DNA from: Hippopus hippopus
Lineage: Eukaryota; Mollusca; Bivalvia; Cardiida; Cardiidae
Assembly (NCBI GenBank): GCA_946811185.2
Contig: OX328096.1
Coordinates: 66,580,345 to 66,644,344 of the forward strand
Direction: 5' to 3'
Length of the DNA stretch: 64,000 nt
A program made the position numbers and the translations under genes. Positions 24,555 through 36,240 of the stretch are shown here, piece by piece. A model generated the notes under the pieces. It was not told where the DNA came from and searched no databases. It saw only the letters and a program-made list of their open reading frames with translations. The number at the start of each line of letters is the position of its first letter. The first letter of the stretch is position 1.

Positions 24555-24690
24555 ATATCAGTATATGCAGCATATTTGTACGATGCGGTATGGTTGTACG
24601 CCCGAGCTGCACACGAAATTATTCAAGAGGGCGGAGACTTCACTAACGGAACAGCCATCATACAGAAATTACTAGGAAGCAACTATACTG
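24555..24690 (+). CDS. Receptor guanylate cyclase, extracellular-domain exon 2 of 6 seen
   Basis: Acceptor ACGTTTCAG ends at 24554 and donor GTAAATT starts at 24691. Entering in phase 0 and leaving in phase 1, it encodes 45 residues plus one base. The motif VYAAYLYDAVWLYARAAHEI is close to the best conserved segment of the ANF-receptor domain of natriuretic peptide receptors. Two potential N-glycosylation sites (NGT, NYT) are visible. The last codon is completed by the first bases of the exon at 29167. Confidence 0.92.
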
Positions 24691-24707
24691 GTAAATTCTG
24701 CTAATAT

Positions 24708-24935
24708 TTAACTCTTTACCAGATTAAGAAAAAATGCAAAGTCGTCTTAATGGAAAGCTTTTGTAGGCAACAAAATAAATGTGGCTCATTTGTTTGAATT
24801 TCTCTTTGAAAGAGTAGAAAACATTCTGGGAAAAGGCGAAAATACTGGTTATCAGCATTCCCTCCTTTTCTCACAATGCTTTCAAAAGTTGTCTTTCTCA
24901 TGGGCGTTTTAACATGGAATTATTTGATAAAGAGT
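24708..24935. mobile_element. Family A MITE
   Basis: TAACTCTTTACCAGATTAAG at one end and CGTTTTAACATG near the other, with the core GCGAAAATACTGGTTATCAG. Confidence 0.6.
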
Positions 24936-25184
24936 CAAAATTTTCGCACAGTGTAGATCTAGATCAGGCTTCGCAAAATGTGCAGCCGGATCTAAAATAG
25001 ATAGTTTTTTTTAATATCTAACACAATGCTTGGATCGAAACTGGTGTTGAAATGCATAGAACGTGCAGTTTCAAAAAAAAGGCTGACTGATAAGTTGTGA
25101 GCCTTGTAATGATGGAGTAAAGCAGGGATGTCCGTTTTTATAAAACAAATCTCATACCATAAACAGGATTGACTTCCAAATTTT

Positions 25185-25530
25185 GCTGAGCCGAGCCCGG
25201 TATCACAGTTGGTAAAGTATAGGGCTTGAAACCAGGCAGTCGAATACTTGAATACCAAGCTCGGCCAATTTCTTTCCATTGATTGGTGAAAGTCGTTGTG
25301 ACAGGATTCTCAACGCTGATCATTGTTTAGACGACGGTTACGTTGGAAAGCTGCCAGTGGTCTGGGAAGAATATTGTGCGTCGCACTTGTAGATTAAACT
25401 TTAAGAAAGCGTTATTGAAAATTCGATTACAAATTTCCGTTTTATTACAAAAGTGGTTGATTAGGTGCACTGACCATCGCGATATGACTGAAATTATGTT
25501 AAATACTTTTAAAATGTTGTTGAATGCCTA
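25185..25530 (+). mobile_element. tRNA-derived SINE copy
   Basis: The body AAGCTCGGCCAATTTCTTTC, GAAAGCTGCCAGTGGTCTGG and the tail ATGACTGAAATTATGTTAAA match the SINE at 33598-33913 in order. The tRNA-like head is degraded. Confidence 0.65.
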
Positions 25531-25623
25531 CCTCTAAATTTCAAAAAAAGTAGCTCTTAATTCGGTTGAGACCTTCTCTCTAAGCCATCCAGAATTACTA
25601 GTTTTTTTAATCAAGAATAGAGT

Positions 25624-25848
25624 TTAACCTTTTACTTAACAATCTCGTGTTTTAACGACCATGAGGAAGAAAATATTGTGGGAAAAGTAAAAAATATGAT
25701 CGCCAGCACTTTCTTCGTTTCTTCGTTTCCCACAGTGTTTTCTACCCTTCCAAGGATATATTTCATCATTTGCGCCACAACAAATTTGTTGATGGCGAAA
25801 AAAATTCAATGTGGATAAGTCTAAAATTAATACTTGGGTAAAGAATTG
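25624..25848. mobile_element. Family A MITE
   Basis: TAACCTTTTACTTAACAATC, CGACCATGAGGAAGAAAATA and ATAAGTCTAAAATTAATACT follow family A order; the core is decayed. Confidence 0.6.
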
Positions 25849-25961
25849 ATGTTAACAAAATTCCGGTCCAAGGTTCTAGGTAAAACAGAAATGGCAGTTA
25901 ATTTCGATAATAATAGATCATTAAACGTAAGACAACCATCAAAATGTATCATTTGAATGCT

Positions 25962-26195
25962 TAACCCTTTAAAAAAGACAAATTTTTGACTCATCTAAAG
26001 TTGTTTCACACGACGAATCAAATGTTGCTCAGTTAATGAAATTTGCCTCTGAAAGGGTAGAAAACATTGTAGGAAAAGGAGAAAATGCTGGTTACCACCA
26101 TTTTTCTCCTTCCCCCCCCCCCCCCCCCCGCCCCCCCACAATGTTCCAATAAGAATAGGGTCGTTGAAACTCTGGACTGTTTGTTCAGGGGTTTT
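25962..26195. mobile_element. Family A MITE with expanded poly-C
   Basis: TTAACCCTTTAAAAAAGAC and GGTAGAAAACATTGTAGGAA lead to GAAAATGCTGGTTACCACCA, after which a cytosine run of about 30 bases interrupts the second arm (about 26107-26137). Confidence 0.7.
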
Positions 26196-26744
26196 ATTAA
26201 GACTATTTTGCAGTCCATACAAGACCTAGACATTGTCTATATATATTTCAGAACAATATATCGGTAATTTATCTCATCAAATATCAGACAGTGAAGATCA
26301 AAGACCACTGTAAATATTCACTTCCTATACAGTCTGATCTTGTTCTAAACTGTTAGGAAAGGTATTTTATGTACTCTTATGGTTATCGGTTCTGAACACT
26401 TTCAACGCTAAATTTATAAACGTACGTTCTTTCGACGGGTAAAAATACAATCCGCTGAAACCAAGATTTTTTTTTAATCATAGCTTGACTAAACAAGCGG
26501 ATGGTAGATTCAAGACCAGACTACACTTTCTATGCAGTCTGATCTTGATCTGTGCCGTCCGCAAAATCCCCTTTTTCTGCCTCTGATGCTAAAATGGTCA
26601 TAGTGATGAAATGATGACATAATTGACCGGAACTTCGACATTTTTCAGTCCGTTTAAGTGGTCTCTTCTTATCCTTCCACGTCCAGAACGGACAGTACAC
26701 TTGTACTAGTAAGTCTTTAGAACAAGACAAAACGTTCACAGCCC

Positions 26745-26912
26745 GGGTCCGTATGTGTCAACCATTCTTTTAATAACATTCTGTATTTTAACCTGCAAGA
26801 TTTTCTAAATTTGTAAGTAACACAACTTCCGATTGGCTATTTAAACCATAAATTATAGAATATAAGACTAAGAACGTTCTTAAGAACGGTTGTTAAATAG
26901 GAATCCTGGGCC
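26745..26912. mobile_element. Family E MITE, decayed
   Basis: TTTGTAAGTAACACAACTTC, CGATTGGCTATTTAAACC and TAAGACTAAGAACGTTCTTA match family E. Confidence 0.55.
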
Positions 26913-27293
26913 TGTAAGCACAAATCTTGAATGGTACCTTTAGTCCGTCACACATCATATAGTGAGAACAGTGTTAAACCCGGAACTTGAAGTCATTATC
27001 ATACAAGATAGTTTTAAGATGGTGGTAATTGAAAGCATTCACAAACGACAACGTAGATACAATGTACTCATACATGAGTCTCCAATGATAAGTTTTGCCT
27101 TTGAAAGGGCAGAAAATATTGTGGGTAAGGGTGATAATGCTGATGAACAGCATTTGCTCCTTTTCTCATAATGTTTTCAAACGCCCTTCTTCTACAAAGT
27201 CAATAAAACACGGGATTGTTCATAAAAGGTCTAATTCAGTGAGAAGAAAGAAAGAGAACCTTTAAAAGTTCAGAAGAAACTTTGACATGTGAT

Positions 27294-27524
27294 TAACTCT
27301 AATTAACCAAATGACAATAGTTTGAATTCCACCAAATTCAAAACATTTGCACACGACAAATCAAACGTATGTTAAATGATGATTTCTGTCTTTTATATGG
27401 TAGAGAACATTTTTGGAAAAGGAGAAAATGCTGGTTACCAGCATTTTCTCCTATTCCCACAATGTTTTCAAAAGCCATCTGGCACAGGGTCGTTAAAATA
27501 CGGTATTGTTTGGTAAAGGGTTAA
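27294..27524. mobile_element. Family A MITE with intact core
   Basis: The core GAGAAAATGCTGGTTACCAG is followed by its inverse, then TCCCACAATGTTTTCAAAAG and GTTTGGTAAAGGGTTAA. Confidence 0.7.
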
Positions 27525-27559
27525 GTCATACTATATAACTCTGATATAAAGGATCTGAC

Positions 27560-28172
27560 ATGAATTGGTGTTTGAGATATAAGGAACATTATGCTGTAGT
27601 GACTTTTCTGGTGCATGTATTTGATTCGAGTTGCGTGAGAAAATTTAATATCGTGCGAGACCGAAGGGCGAGCGGGGTGTCAAAATTTTCTTGCCCGGCG
27701 AAAAGCAAATACAAGCGCCAGGAAAGTTACTACAGCTTAGTATTCCTTTTATTATATACCTCCAGCTTTCAAGGAAAAAATTCTTGCAATTATTGACATT
27801 TTATTCGAAAACGGTAAGCAAAATATAACAAATAATGGTGTAGTAGCCAGTAACTTCGTTTTTATGAATGGCAAATGAATACTGCAGCGTAAAATTCTGA
27901 CCAATCAAATTGCAAATCCATACTTACATATTCAGCTCATGAGTTACGTCATCATGACGTCATCATACTATATTTGGAACCGTTTTTCACAGTGTGTAGA
28001 TACGGATTTTTTTTTTCAGTCCTGTGTGATATTTTATTCGCGTGCGACGCATGTATTTTCTCAGGAAAACTTTCAGTTATATAATAAAAAGATTTTATTA
28101 AACGAGTCTCGGGAAAATCTTAAGAAGCTAGCCTTTGGCGTGCTTAATAACATTTTTTCTCGAGGAGTTTAA
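27560..28172. repeat. First of two tandem diverged repeat copies
   Basis: Blocks such as GTGCATGTATTTGATT, GAGACCGAAGGGCGAG, CAGGAAAGTTACTACAGC and ACGTCATCATGACGTCATCA recur in order at 28230-28640. A partial third copy lies at 61530-61930. Open frames inside are shared shadows, not genes. Confidence 0.7.
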
Positions 28173-28229
28173 TAAATTTTTATCTCAAACGCCTACGAAT
28201 TCATGTCAGATTCTTTTTATCACATAATG

Positions 28230-28640
28230 TTATAGATACGGAATATTATGCTTCAGTGACTTTCCTAGTGCATGTATTTGATTTGAGTCGAGTGAGAAAA
28301 TTTGATATCGCACGAGATCGAAGGGCGAGTGAGATGTCAAATTTTTCTTGCGCGGCGAGAAGCAAATACAAGCTCCAGGAAAGTTACTACAGCATAATAT
28401 TTCTTTTATTATATATCTACACCTTTCAACGAAAAAAAAAAATGCAATACATACCTATACCGCTCTTGAGTTACATCATCATGACGTCATCATACTATTT
28501 CTGGAACCGTATTTCACAGTGTGTACATACGGATTTGTGTGTGTGTGTGTGTGTGTGTGTGATATTTTATCTGCGTGCGATGCATGCATGTATTTTCTCC
28601 GGAAAACTTTCAGGTGTACAATAAACGTGATAACAAATGT
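28230..28640. repeat. Second tandem diverged repeat copy, with a (GT)n tract
   Basis: Same block order as 27560-28172, shortened. The equivalent T-run position in this copy carries a GT dinucleotide run of 26 bases (28536-28561). Confidence 0.7.
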
Positions 28641-29166
28641 GTATTAGATACGAAAATTCCTAATAGGTATATTACGATGAAAACAAGGGAGATTTTGTGA
28701 TAAATCGAGATTAGTTGTGTTGTACAAAGAAAAGTTTCATCACCCAAGGACCCAGTACCAGCTATAGCCAATCGCGACTGGCCCCTTCCCGAGCATGTGA
28801 ACTTCTGCCTGGAAGTGGTTTATGTTACTCTACTCTTATATTTCTCAAAAGATGCATCTCAAAGGGAAATACCAACTCTAAAAGCAACGGCACTGATTTT
28901 GTTCAAATGTTATCGATTAATAAAGGGATTATATTTTGAGCATATACGTGAAATCTCGTAATATCCACGGATTGACTTTAAAAAAAAAAAAGCGGACGAT
29001 GTAGATTCAAGATCAGACTGCACGTTCTGTCCAGTCTTACCTTTATCTATGCCTTCCGCAAAAGCTTCTGTTTTCGCCTATACCGGTGAGTGGATTGATT
29101 TTATATTTTTGTCCATCTGTATGCATTCGTCAAGTAACTTTCCCAGCATTATTTTCCGTTTTTCAG

Positions 29167-29342
29167 GTATCCAAGGTTTTCTGTCACAAATAGACGATAA
29201 CGGTGACGCAGAAGGAAACTATACTTTGCTTGCCCGCCAGGCCTTCAAGTCCAGCCTTTCTAATTATTCAATGCGGCCGGTGGGTCACTTTCGACTGGAC
29301 ACTGGTCACTTTAGAGCGGACAGCTATTACAAAGGCTTGCCT
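29167..29342 (+). CDS. Receptor guanylate cyclase, extracellular-domain exon 3 of 6 seen
   Basis: The acceptor TTTTTCAG ends at 29166 and a consensus donor GTAAGT starts at 29343. The exon enters in phase 1 and leaves in phase 0 (58 codons). It includes FLSQIDDNGDAEGNYTLLA, the ID-x-NGD-x-EG-x-Y signature close to the end of the ANF-receptor domain, and ends ...YYKGLP. The next exon in phase lies 24.6 kb downstream, because the Polinton sits in this intron. Confidence 0.93.
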
Positions 29343-29419
29343 GTAAGTAATCGTGTGTCATGTACGGGGATGGTGCAAAAAGTATTTAAAAAAAATTGAA
29401 ATATATGCATGTCATCATT

Positions 29420-29491
29420 GAGTCATGCTCTGTGAAAAGAGGGCTAAATGCATCTGCAAAATGTATTGACCCAGGTCAGCCTGCGTAGTCT
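29420..29491. mobile_element. Truncated family D MITE
   Basis: GAGTCATGCTCTGTGAAAAG through TGACCCAGGTCAGCCTGCG, then the homology stops. Confidence 0.65.
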
Positions 29492-30300
29492 TATGTTCTT
29501 CAATACTAGACTGTTGTTTATATTTGGTTGTACGTTGAGCGCTAAATGTGTGTTATTTTTTTAAGAGTTAGCTTTGGCGCGACCTGGCCGTTGTTCACCA
29601 ACTATTTTAAATGTCATTTCGATTCAAAATTCAATTGCAAGCTGTCTTTTGTGCCTCAATACTGGTGTTGATTGTATGTGGGGGTTCATTGTGTGGTGTA
29701 TGTCTTTTTATTTTTTATGAGTTAGTTTGTGTGCGACCTTGGCCGTGATAACTATTCTGAGTGTCATTTCAGTTCTTATGTACTTGAGTATTTGTATTAC
29801 TTATATGGGATCACGCTGTGTGCTCATTGTCAATGTATGTGTTACTTTTCATGAGTTAGTTTTGGCGCGATCTGGGCCGTCTTCACAAACTAATCTCTGT
29901 TCAAAATTCAATTCAGCTACTTTATTGGCTGTGACGTTCCGTCTCCACCTGCATGGTGGCTGCCTTTGAGATTTACTATTTGAAATGTATTCTTTCGTAA
30001 ATTACTCATCATTCTTAATCTTGTATTTGAACTTCCTAAAACAATGAGCCACGTTTACTTTCGTTTCTCTTAAATAACCAACTTACACGGCCATGTAAAA
30101 TCCCGATTTTTGCCTAATTTATCTGTATAGGCCCCATAGAATTATGAAGGGTCCATGTATATAAACGCTTACAACCTCATAGGTTTTAGGACTGATGCAT
30201 TTATCTTCAGACGGAAGCAAAGATATCCTCTTACTGTCACTATCACAAGATGAAAAGATTTTACATTCGACCAAACGGAAAGCATAAGCAGACGACAAAA
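29492..30300. other. Intronic stretch with short internal direct repeats
   Basis: Three loosely similar segments (about 29565, 29715 and 29850) share TGAGTTAG-TTTG-GCGCGA-CTGG-CCGT blocks, so a small diverged tandem repeat is present. No exon was seen. Confidence 0.5.
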
Positions 30301-30301
30301 T

Positions 30302-30522
30302 AACTCTCTACCACACAATTCCGAGTTGGACCCGGAAGAAAGAAGCTTTTTGAAAACATGGTGGGAAAAGGAGAAATGCTGGTTACCAGCATTTTCTCCT
30401 TTTCACACCATGGTTTCTACCCTATCAAGAACAGAAATCATCACCTGAGCTAATTTATTTTATCGGCGCACATGATTTCAGTTTGGTCGAGTCCAAAATT
30501 TTGTCGTGCGGTAAAGAGTTAA
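30302..30522. mobile_element. Family A MITE, well preserved
   Basis: CTCTCTACCACACAATTCCG...GCGGTAAAGAGTTAA encloses the core GAGAAATGCTGGTTACCAGC and its inverse. A partial second copy with a distinct core follows directly (30523-30665). Confidence 0.75.
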
Positions 30523-31018
30523 ATTTTGCTCAGATTATGGAGTTTTTCAAAAAAAAAAAAGGGGGGGGGTAGAAAATATTGTAGGGTACAAGGGAGTAAA
30601 TGCTACTTCTCAGCATTTCCTCCTAGTCCTACAATGTTTTTAAGCCCAATAGCGACCCCCCCCCCCCCAAAAAAAAAACAAACCTGCAGACGTTAAAATG
30701 CATTTAAATGTGAATCATACCATTTAAAAGTATGGACAAAATTATGAAGATGACAATCTGTTTTTGTGTGGTCGATCCAAGTGATAGTCGCTGGCAGAAC
30801 ATTAATTTAAAAATCAGGCGAAAAGTAAACAAAAGATAGAGTGACTTGGCAACTTTTAACCTAGTTTCAAATGAATTTCTCTGCCAGCGACTAATACTTG
30901 GACAGACCGTAAAATAACAGATTGTCATCTTAACAGTAATTTCCGTACTGTTGGATGGTATGATTTAAATTCAAATGCATAGTAACACCCGCTTAGTTTT
31001 GGTAGCTATTGTTACTTT

Positions 31019-31227
31019 AACCCTTTCGGCGCCATAGGCGAAAACATCGACTTTTGTGGACGGCATAGATCAAGATCAGACTGCACAGAACGTGCAGTCT
31101 GATCTTTGATCTATACCGTCCGCTTGTTAAGTCAAGCCTTTACGGTCAAAGTCTTTTAAGTTTCAATAAATGTATTTAGAGCCGTCTAAAGAGGTCGAGT
31201 TTATTTGTTTGGCACTGAAAGAGTTAA
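31019..31227. mobile_element. Family B-like MITE, subtype 2
   Basis: TTAACCCTTTCGGCGCCATA at one end and GGCACTGAAAGAGTTAA at the other, with the family B core AGATCAGACTGCACAGAACG. The flanks differ from standard family B. A relative lies at about 57235-57430. Confidence 0.7.
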
Positions 31228-31817
31228 CGCCTTCTTTCTAAGGGTCTTTAATTAACAGAGCTCACTGGTAAAGGGTTAAATGTGTCAAAAACATTCTATA
31301 CATTGTTCTGTGGTTTAAAATAGAATATCTTTGACATCATGCTTCCGAGAAAAACCGACAGAAATGTAATTTATTGATTTAAATTCTTCGTTAATAACGA
31401 CAAATTCTCAAATATCTCTGGAAATCTATTTTAGCTCACCTGGGATACCTTTCACTAAACTGCGTAGATTTACTCATTTTTTTTAATATACATACGCACG
31501 ATCCCTGCTTTACCCAAAGATTTGCATTGGCTTTAAGTTAGGTAAATATTTACTCAGATCGTAAAGTAATGCGTGTCAGTGAAACTTGTTTTCAGGCTTA
31601 ATGCTTGCTTACAAAAACGGTGTACGCAAATTTCGTGCGTACGCAGTTTAGTGAAAGGTACCCCTGCGCTTTAAGAGCTCAAAATAAATTATTTCTGGTT
31701 GTGCTGTGTCCAGCGGTGAGTTGTCTGTCGTCAACTTTTACCTTAAGTGAAATGAAGAGCTCAAATTGCAATCCGATGCTCATGAAACTTGATCAAAACG
31801 TTTGTATAGATGATATA

Positions 31818-32763
31818 CAGTCAAACTTTGGTGGCTCGAACACCCCTTGGACTTGGTAATTTGTTCGAAATATCGGTAGTTCGACATATCCCTATTTCAA
31901 GGTATGTTGTGGTCAGTGAACGAGTTAAACATATTCTTATTGCGTTTTTATAACGTTTGTATTTGGTCACACAGAACACACCACATACCTTTGTCATTTT
32001 ACAGGAATCGGCTGTCTAATTGGTGAAAATAGCTTGTTTTCGGCCGAATTATTAATGTTCTGTTAGAAAGTATCCATTTCGGCCGAAAGCAAGCAATTTT
32101 CACCAGTTAAACGGCCGATTCCTGTGGTCATTTTCTTTGCACATATCTAAAAGCCATTTTATCAGAAAAAAAAGACATTTGCAGATACTGAGAGCGAAAC
32201 ATCACCTTGTTTATGTTCTAATTATAACTTCTATCAACGCTACATATGCGGATTAAGATCACAGTTGCGGTTAATAAAACCTAATTTGTTGAAAAGCAAT
32301 ACTCTTCAGGCAAACATAGCATTACAAAAATGACTTGACTACTAATTCAGGTCAACAAGCTCGAAAAATAAAATAATAAAAACAAAGGGATTATTCAATC
32401 ATGGCCAAACAGTTTGTAATTGACACCTTGAGCAAGTATGTATATTTTACAGTAAGTGTTAAAAACATGTACGTTATCCAATATCTGACAGACGATTACC
32501 GACGTATCCAGTTAACAATATAGGTGTGAAACCCAACGCCTAATTGTTATGTAACCCTTTGTTCGACTTCTGAGAGGGAAAACACACAGGAAAGTGAATG
32601 AGGGGACCGTGATATGTGTTCGAAAGTTCCAATTAAGGGTTGTGCGAGCCTTCCGAGGTAGAACAATATGAATTATATAGAGATTTTGCCGGGACCGATA
32701 TCGCTATTCGAACTTTCTTTGGTATTCGAAATTACCCATATTCGAGCTACCGAAGTTTGACTG
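31818..32763. mobile_element. TA-flanked non-autonomous DNA transposon
   Basis: The left end CAGTCAAACTTTGGTGGCTC pairs with the reverse complement of the right end (CAGTCAAACTTCGGTAGCTC), both bordered by TA (31816-31817 and 32764-32765). TA duplication and CAG ends suggest the Tc1/mariner/pogo group. The interior has no transposase, but carries a second inverted repeat at 32003-32125. Confidence 0.8.
32003..32125. repeat. Internal hairpin of the TA-flanked element
   Basis: GAATCGGCTGTCTAATTGGT and its imperfect inverse near 32125 enclose a TTTCGGCCGAA...TTCGGCCGAAA inner pair. Confidence 0.7.
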
Positions 32764-33150
32764 TATGTGTCTCAATGGTGTATGGCATTGTGTCACCGTA
32801 TGCCAAAAAGTTCATGTAGGTTACAAATCGTAGAAAAAAAAAATTCACTTTTGTGCTCACATTCTTAGTCCAATTGTTCTTCTTCTTATTATTTTTTCAG
32901 AACTTTTGTATTAATAATATCTCAGAAAAGTTTGCAAATGGATGGTCTCAGGTCGAAAAGTACGTCACCAGGTTGATTTTTTCAAAATGAAAAAAAAAAT
33001 GTTGCACTCTAGAGGTCACATTTTCTGGAGAATGCTAATGAAACTTGGTTATATCGTTTGTCTTCATAATATCTGTGTAAGGTTGAACGTTGGTAATTTG
33101 GACGAAAAATATAGGTCGCTTGATCGTCAAATCCAAGAGAAAACACCATA

Positions 33151-33418
33151 TGGCTTGCAACACGCGAAAAGGGGCATTCAGACATTTGCGTAAAGTGTCG
33201 TCTCGGATCAGCCTGCGCAGTCCGCGCAGGCTAATCCGACACGGCACTTTACGACTACATTAGATTTTGTGCTACAGCAGACTTGTGCAAAACAGAAAAT
33301 TACATAAAAACGGAAACTGTCGTTTCGGATTAGCCGGCGCGGATTGCGCAGGCTGATCCGAGGCGATATTTTACGCAAATGTCCGAATGCCCCTTTTCGC
33401 GTGTTGCAGGCCATATAC
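33151..33418. mobile_element. Family C MITE
   Basis: Ends GGCTTGCAACACGCGAAAAG and CGCGTGTTGCAGGCCATA with the two inner GC-rich palindromes. Confidence 0.8.
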
Positions 33419-33998
33419 GAGCCGTGCTCTGGCAAATGGGGTTTAATGCGTCTCCGTGATGCATTATATCGAGCAAGTAATCATACGATTTTGAATCAAT
33501 AAAATCAAATTTGTCTTTCTATCGACTGAATCCTGAGATAAAATGGTCTTTAGACATGAAGAAAATTGACCCATAGCAAAAAGGTTCGACCCAGGTCGCC
33601 GAGGCCCAGTAGCTCAGTCGGTAGCGTGCAGGACTTGAGAACACGGGGTCCAAGGTTCGATCCCTGGCTACGACCCCTGGCTCGGCCAATTTCTTTCCGA
33701 GGATTGATGATAGTCACTGCGATAGGATTCATTCCTCTCCCACCGCTGACTATTGCTTCGACGATGATTATGTGGGAAAGCAGCCAGTGGCTTGGAAAGA
33801 AAATTGTGCGAAATACTTGTAAAAGAGACTCCAGGAACGCATGGATAGGTGCACTGGCCGCCGCGATATAACTGAAATAATGTTGAAAACGGCGTTAAAC
33901 ACCATACAATCAATCGACCCAGGTCAGCCTTCGCGGATTGCGCAGGCTGACCTGAGTAGGTACCTTTTGCAAATGCAATTAACTTCACAAAGCATGGC
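33418..33998. mobile_element. Family D MITE split by a SINE
   Basis: Family D sequence (GCCGTGCTCTGGC...GGTTCGACCCAGGTC) stops at 33597 and resumes at 33914 (TCGACCCAGGTCAGCC...AAGCATGGCC). The intervening 316 bp is a tRNA-derived SINE. Confidence 0.85.
33598..33913 (+). mobile_element. tRNA-derived SINE with 12 bp target duplication
   Basis: The head carries an A box (TAGCTCAGTCGGTAGCG) and a B box (GGTTCGATCCC) as in tRNA genes, followed by a body (CTCGGCCAATTTCTTTCCGA, AAAGCAGCCAGTGGCTTGG) and an AT-rich tail ending TACAATCAA. TCGACCCAGGTC is repeated on both sides (33586-33597 and 33914-33925), the hallmark of LINE-driven insertion. It is the best reference copy in the window; relatives are at 707, 25185, 36660/53762 and 59313. 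Confidence 0.9.
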
Positions 33999-33999
33999 C

Positions 34000-34812
34000 A
34001 TATAAATTGACTGCTACATTGTAAGCCCATCATAGGTTATATATGCAAGGGTCACCTAGTCAGTTTTGGAAAAGCGTTTTGTGTAAAAGTCAACTTTCAT
34101 GGAATGCGATCAAACGGTTTGTAGTGATAACATTTCTGACGAGTACGCAATATTCGTCAACTTGGATCAAAAAGAAGTTAACTTGGTCAAATATAGGAAA
34201 CTTTTTGGGTGAATAGTACAATTTTTTGCACAATGGCTGTGAAATCTATTTAAATTGATGTTGACTTTCTGTTCTCTCAAACATATAGAGGCTCGGGTGA
34301 GCGATGTAGGAAAAATATGACCCACTTTTTTAAAAAGGCTATAATACATGTAAGAAAAAATGCCATTCGGTTCATTTTTGTACTTCTTTAACCGAATACT
34401 GTACAAATACGCCTTTTTTTCTTTGCCCCTGCAGTTATGCCATTTTAAAAAAGAAAATGAGCAATTGCTTTTTATTTTAAAAGACAAAAGTAATCTATCT
34501 TGTTATCAGAGGTAATTAATCTGTATACATATAGTATTCTCTCTGAACTGCACAACTGTAAGTGTGTCTGTTTGCGTGTATGCTTGCGTGTGTATGCTTA
34601 AACTCTTTTTTCTCTAGTATCACTACACTACTAATTTTTGCTGATGCATTGCCTCCCACCCTTCTCCTGTACTGTATTCATTTAGTAAACCTGTAAAAAA
34701 TGTTTGATTTTTTTTTGCTATGACAAGCAAATACTTCATTTTCCACATTTCTTCCACATCGTCAAAAACATTATCATTTTCTTCTAATGTGTGCCCTCAA
34801 TACAATTTGCAA
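34000..34812. other. Gene-free stretch
   Basis: AT-rich intron sequence. I see no repeat family from this window, no exon and no structural signal. Confidence 0.55.
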
Positions 34813-35107
34813 ATGAGCCATGCTCTGGCAAAAGGGGGCTTAATGCATATGAGCCATCCTCTGGAAAAATGGGGCTTATTGCAAACTCCGTGATCCACGA
34901 TACCTAGCATTTAATCATGGATCTATAAAATCTATTTTGTCTAACAACCTACTAAATCATGAGATACACTAGTCCTTGGACATGCAGAAAATTGATTATC
35001 AGCGAAAAGTTTCGGCCCAGGTCAGCCTGCGCGGACTGCGCAGGCTGACCTGAGTCGATACTTTTCGCAGATGCATTAAGCCCCCTTTTCACAGAGCATG
35101 GCTCATA
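34813..35107. mobile_element. Family D MITE
   Basis: GAGCCATGCTCTGGCAAAAG...CACAGAGCATGGCTCA with an intact GC-rich core. The first end is partly duplicated (GAGCCATCCTCTGG at 34851). A second diverged copy follows immediately (to about 35338). Confidence 0.75.
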
Positions 35108-35338
35108 CATTTGTGATATATTATACGAAGCAAGATGTCACATAATTATGGATCCATAAGATAAATCATGTCTTACAACCGACTGAATCATGAGGTAGAA
35201 TGGTTCTTGGAAATACAAAAAAATATAGAAAGAGCAAAAGGTTTCGACTCATGTCAGCCTGCGCGGACTGCGCAGGCTGACGTGGGTCGATACTTTTTGC
35301 AAATGCATTAAACCTCCTTTTCACTGAGCATGGCTCAC
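35108..35338. mobile_element. Family D MITE, adjacent second copy
   Basis: The core CATGTCAGCCTGCGCGGACT with its inverse; the end CACTGAGCATGGCTCA is intact and the other end merges with the preceding copy. Confidence 0.65.
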
Positions 35339-35994
35339 ATTTTGTGACAGGTCTTAGCAAAATAATTCTACGCTGGAAAAGTAGGTTGAGAATCTGTCCT
35401 TCATGTTGATACCATTTGATCTACCTTCGACACATTTATGAAGTTAAGAAATAACACGTTATGAGGTTTTATCTCAAAGGTTAAAAAAGACAAAGGTCCA
35501 TCTCTCCAGAGATTCCAACGAACAAAATTTCATTGCAAAACTGCCATCTCTAGACAAAGAGGGAAAAAAAGAGAGAGAAAGAGATAGCCTAAATTTTTTC
35601 TTGGTATTCGGTAGGAGCGTCGCTTACATCAAATTGGAAATTGAGATAGAAAATAAACTTATTACCGCTGGTTTTTCATCTCACTGTACGGGTTTCTCGA
35701 CAGGCAATTTATTCTCCTGCGTCTCCATACAAATACTCATCAAGGCAAGTCAGACACACTTTCCTCGACTTGATTATATGTACATAATGACTTTATATAA
35801 ATGTACTTACAGTATAATTAAACCGCAAGAATGTGTCTATTGTATAAAAACAAAGGTTCAGTATAAAAACAATTGAGCGGGTGTTATAACATTTAGAATA
35901 TTTGTAGGTAAATATTTTGAAATATAATAGTTATATCATTTATAAGATTTTTTTAAGTGCCATTTTAAAACTGCTCTATCTGAATTAAATGTTT
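35339..35994. other. Gene-free stretch
   Basis: Purine-rich GAGAGAAAGAG tract near 35570-35585 and otherwise unremarkable AT-rich sequence. The 91-codon open frame at 35601-35876 has no recognisable domain or splice context. Confidence 0.5.
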
Positions 35995-36240
35995 TAACCC
36001 TTTAAAAAACGACAACATTCTAGACTGGTCCAATTTGAAAGCATTTACAGACGATAGACTAAATATGGCTCAAATGGTGCGATTTGTCTCTGAAGGGTTG
36101 GAAATATTGTTGGAAAAGAAGGAAATGATGGCTACCAGCATTTTCTTGTTTTAGACAGTATTTTCTTCTTTTCCCACGATGTTTTCCTACGGATTTTCCC
36201 CAGGGTCGTTAAAACGGGGGATTTCGTGGTAAAGGGTTAA
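35995..36240. mobile_element. Family A MITE with TTAA ends
   Basis: TTAACCCTTTAAAAAACGAC...GTGGTAAAGGGTTAA shows the CCC...GGG ends and TTAA flanks clearly. The centre has a small duplication (ATTTTCTTGTTTT / ATTTTCTTCTTTT). Confidence 0.75.

Noticed and set aside
27560..28624. Two similar frames (78 and 122 codons) suggesting a duplicated gene
   Set aside because: Similarity extends beyond the frames into untranslated sequence, stops are not conserved, and one frame ends in a GT microsatellite. It is a repeat.
33550..33871. Open frames of 60-120 codons on both strands
   Set aside because: They are translations of the SINE and family D element and contain no conserved domain. The same reasoning removes the small frames within the other MITE copies.
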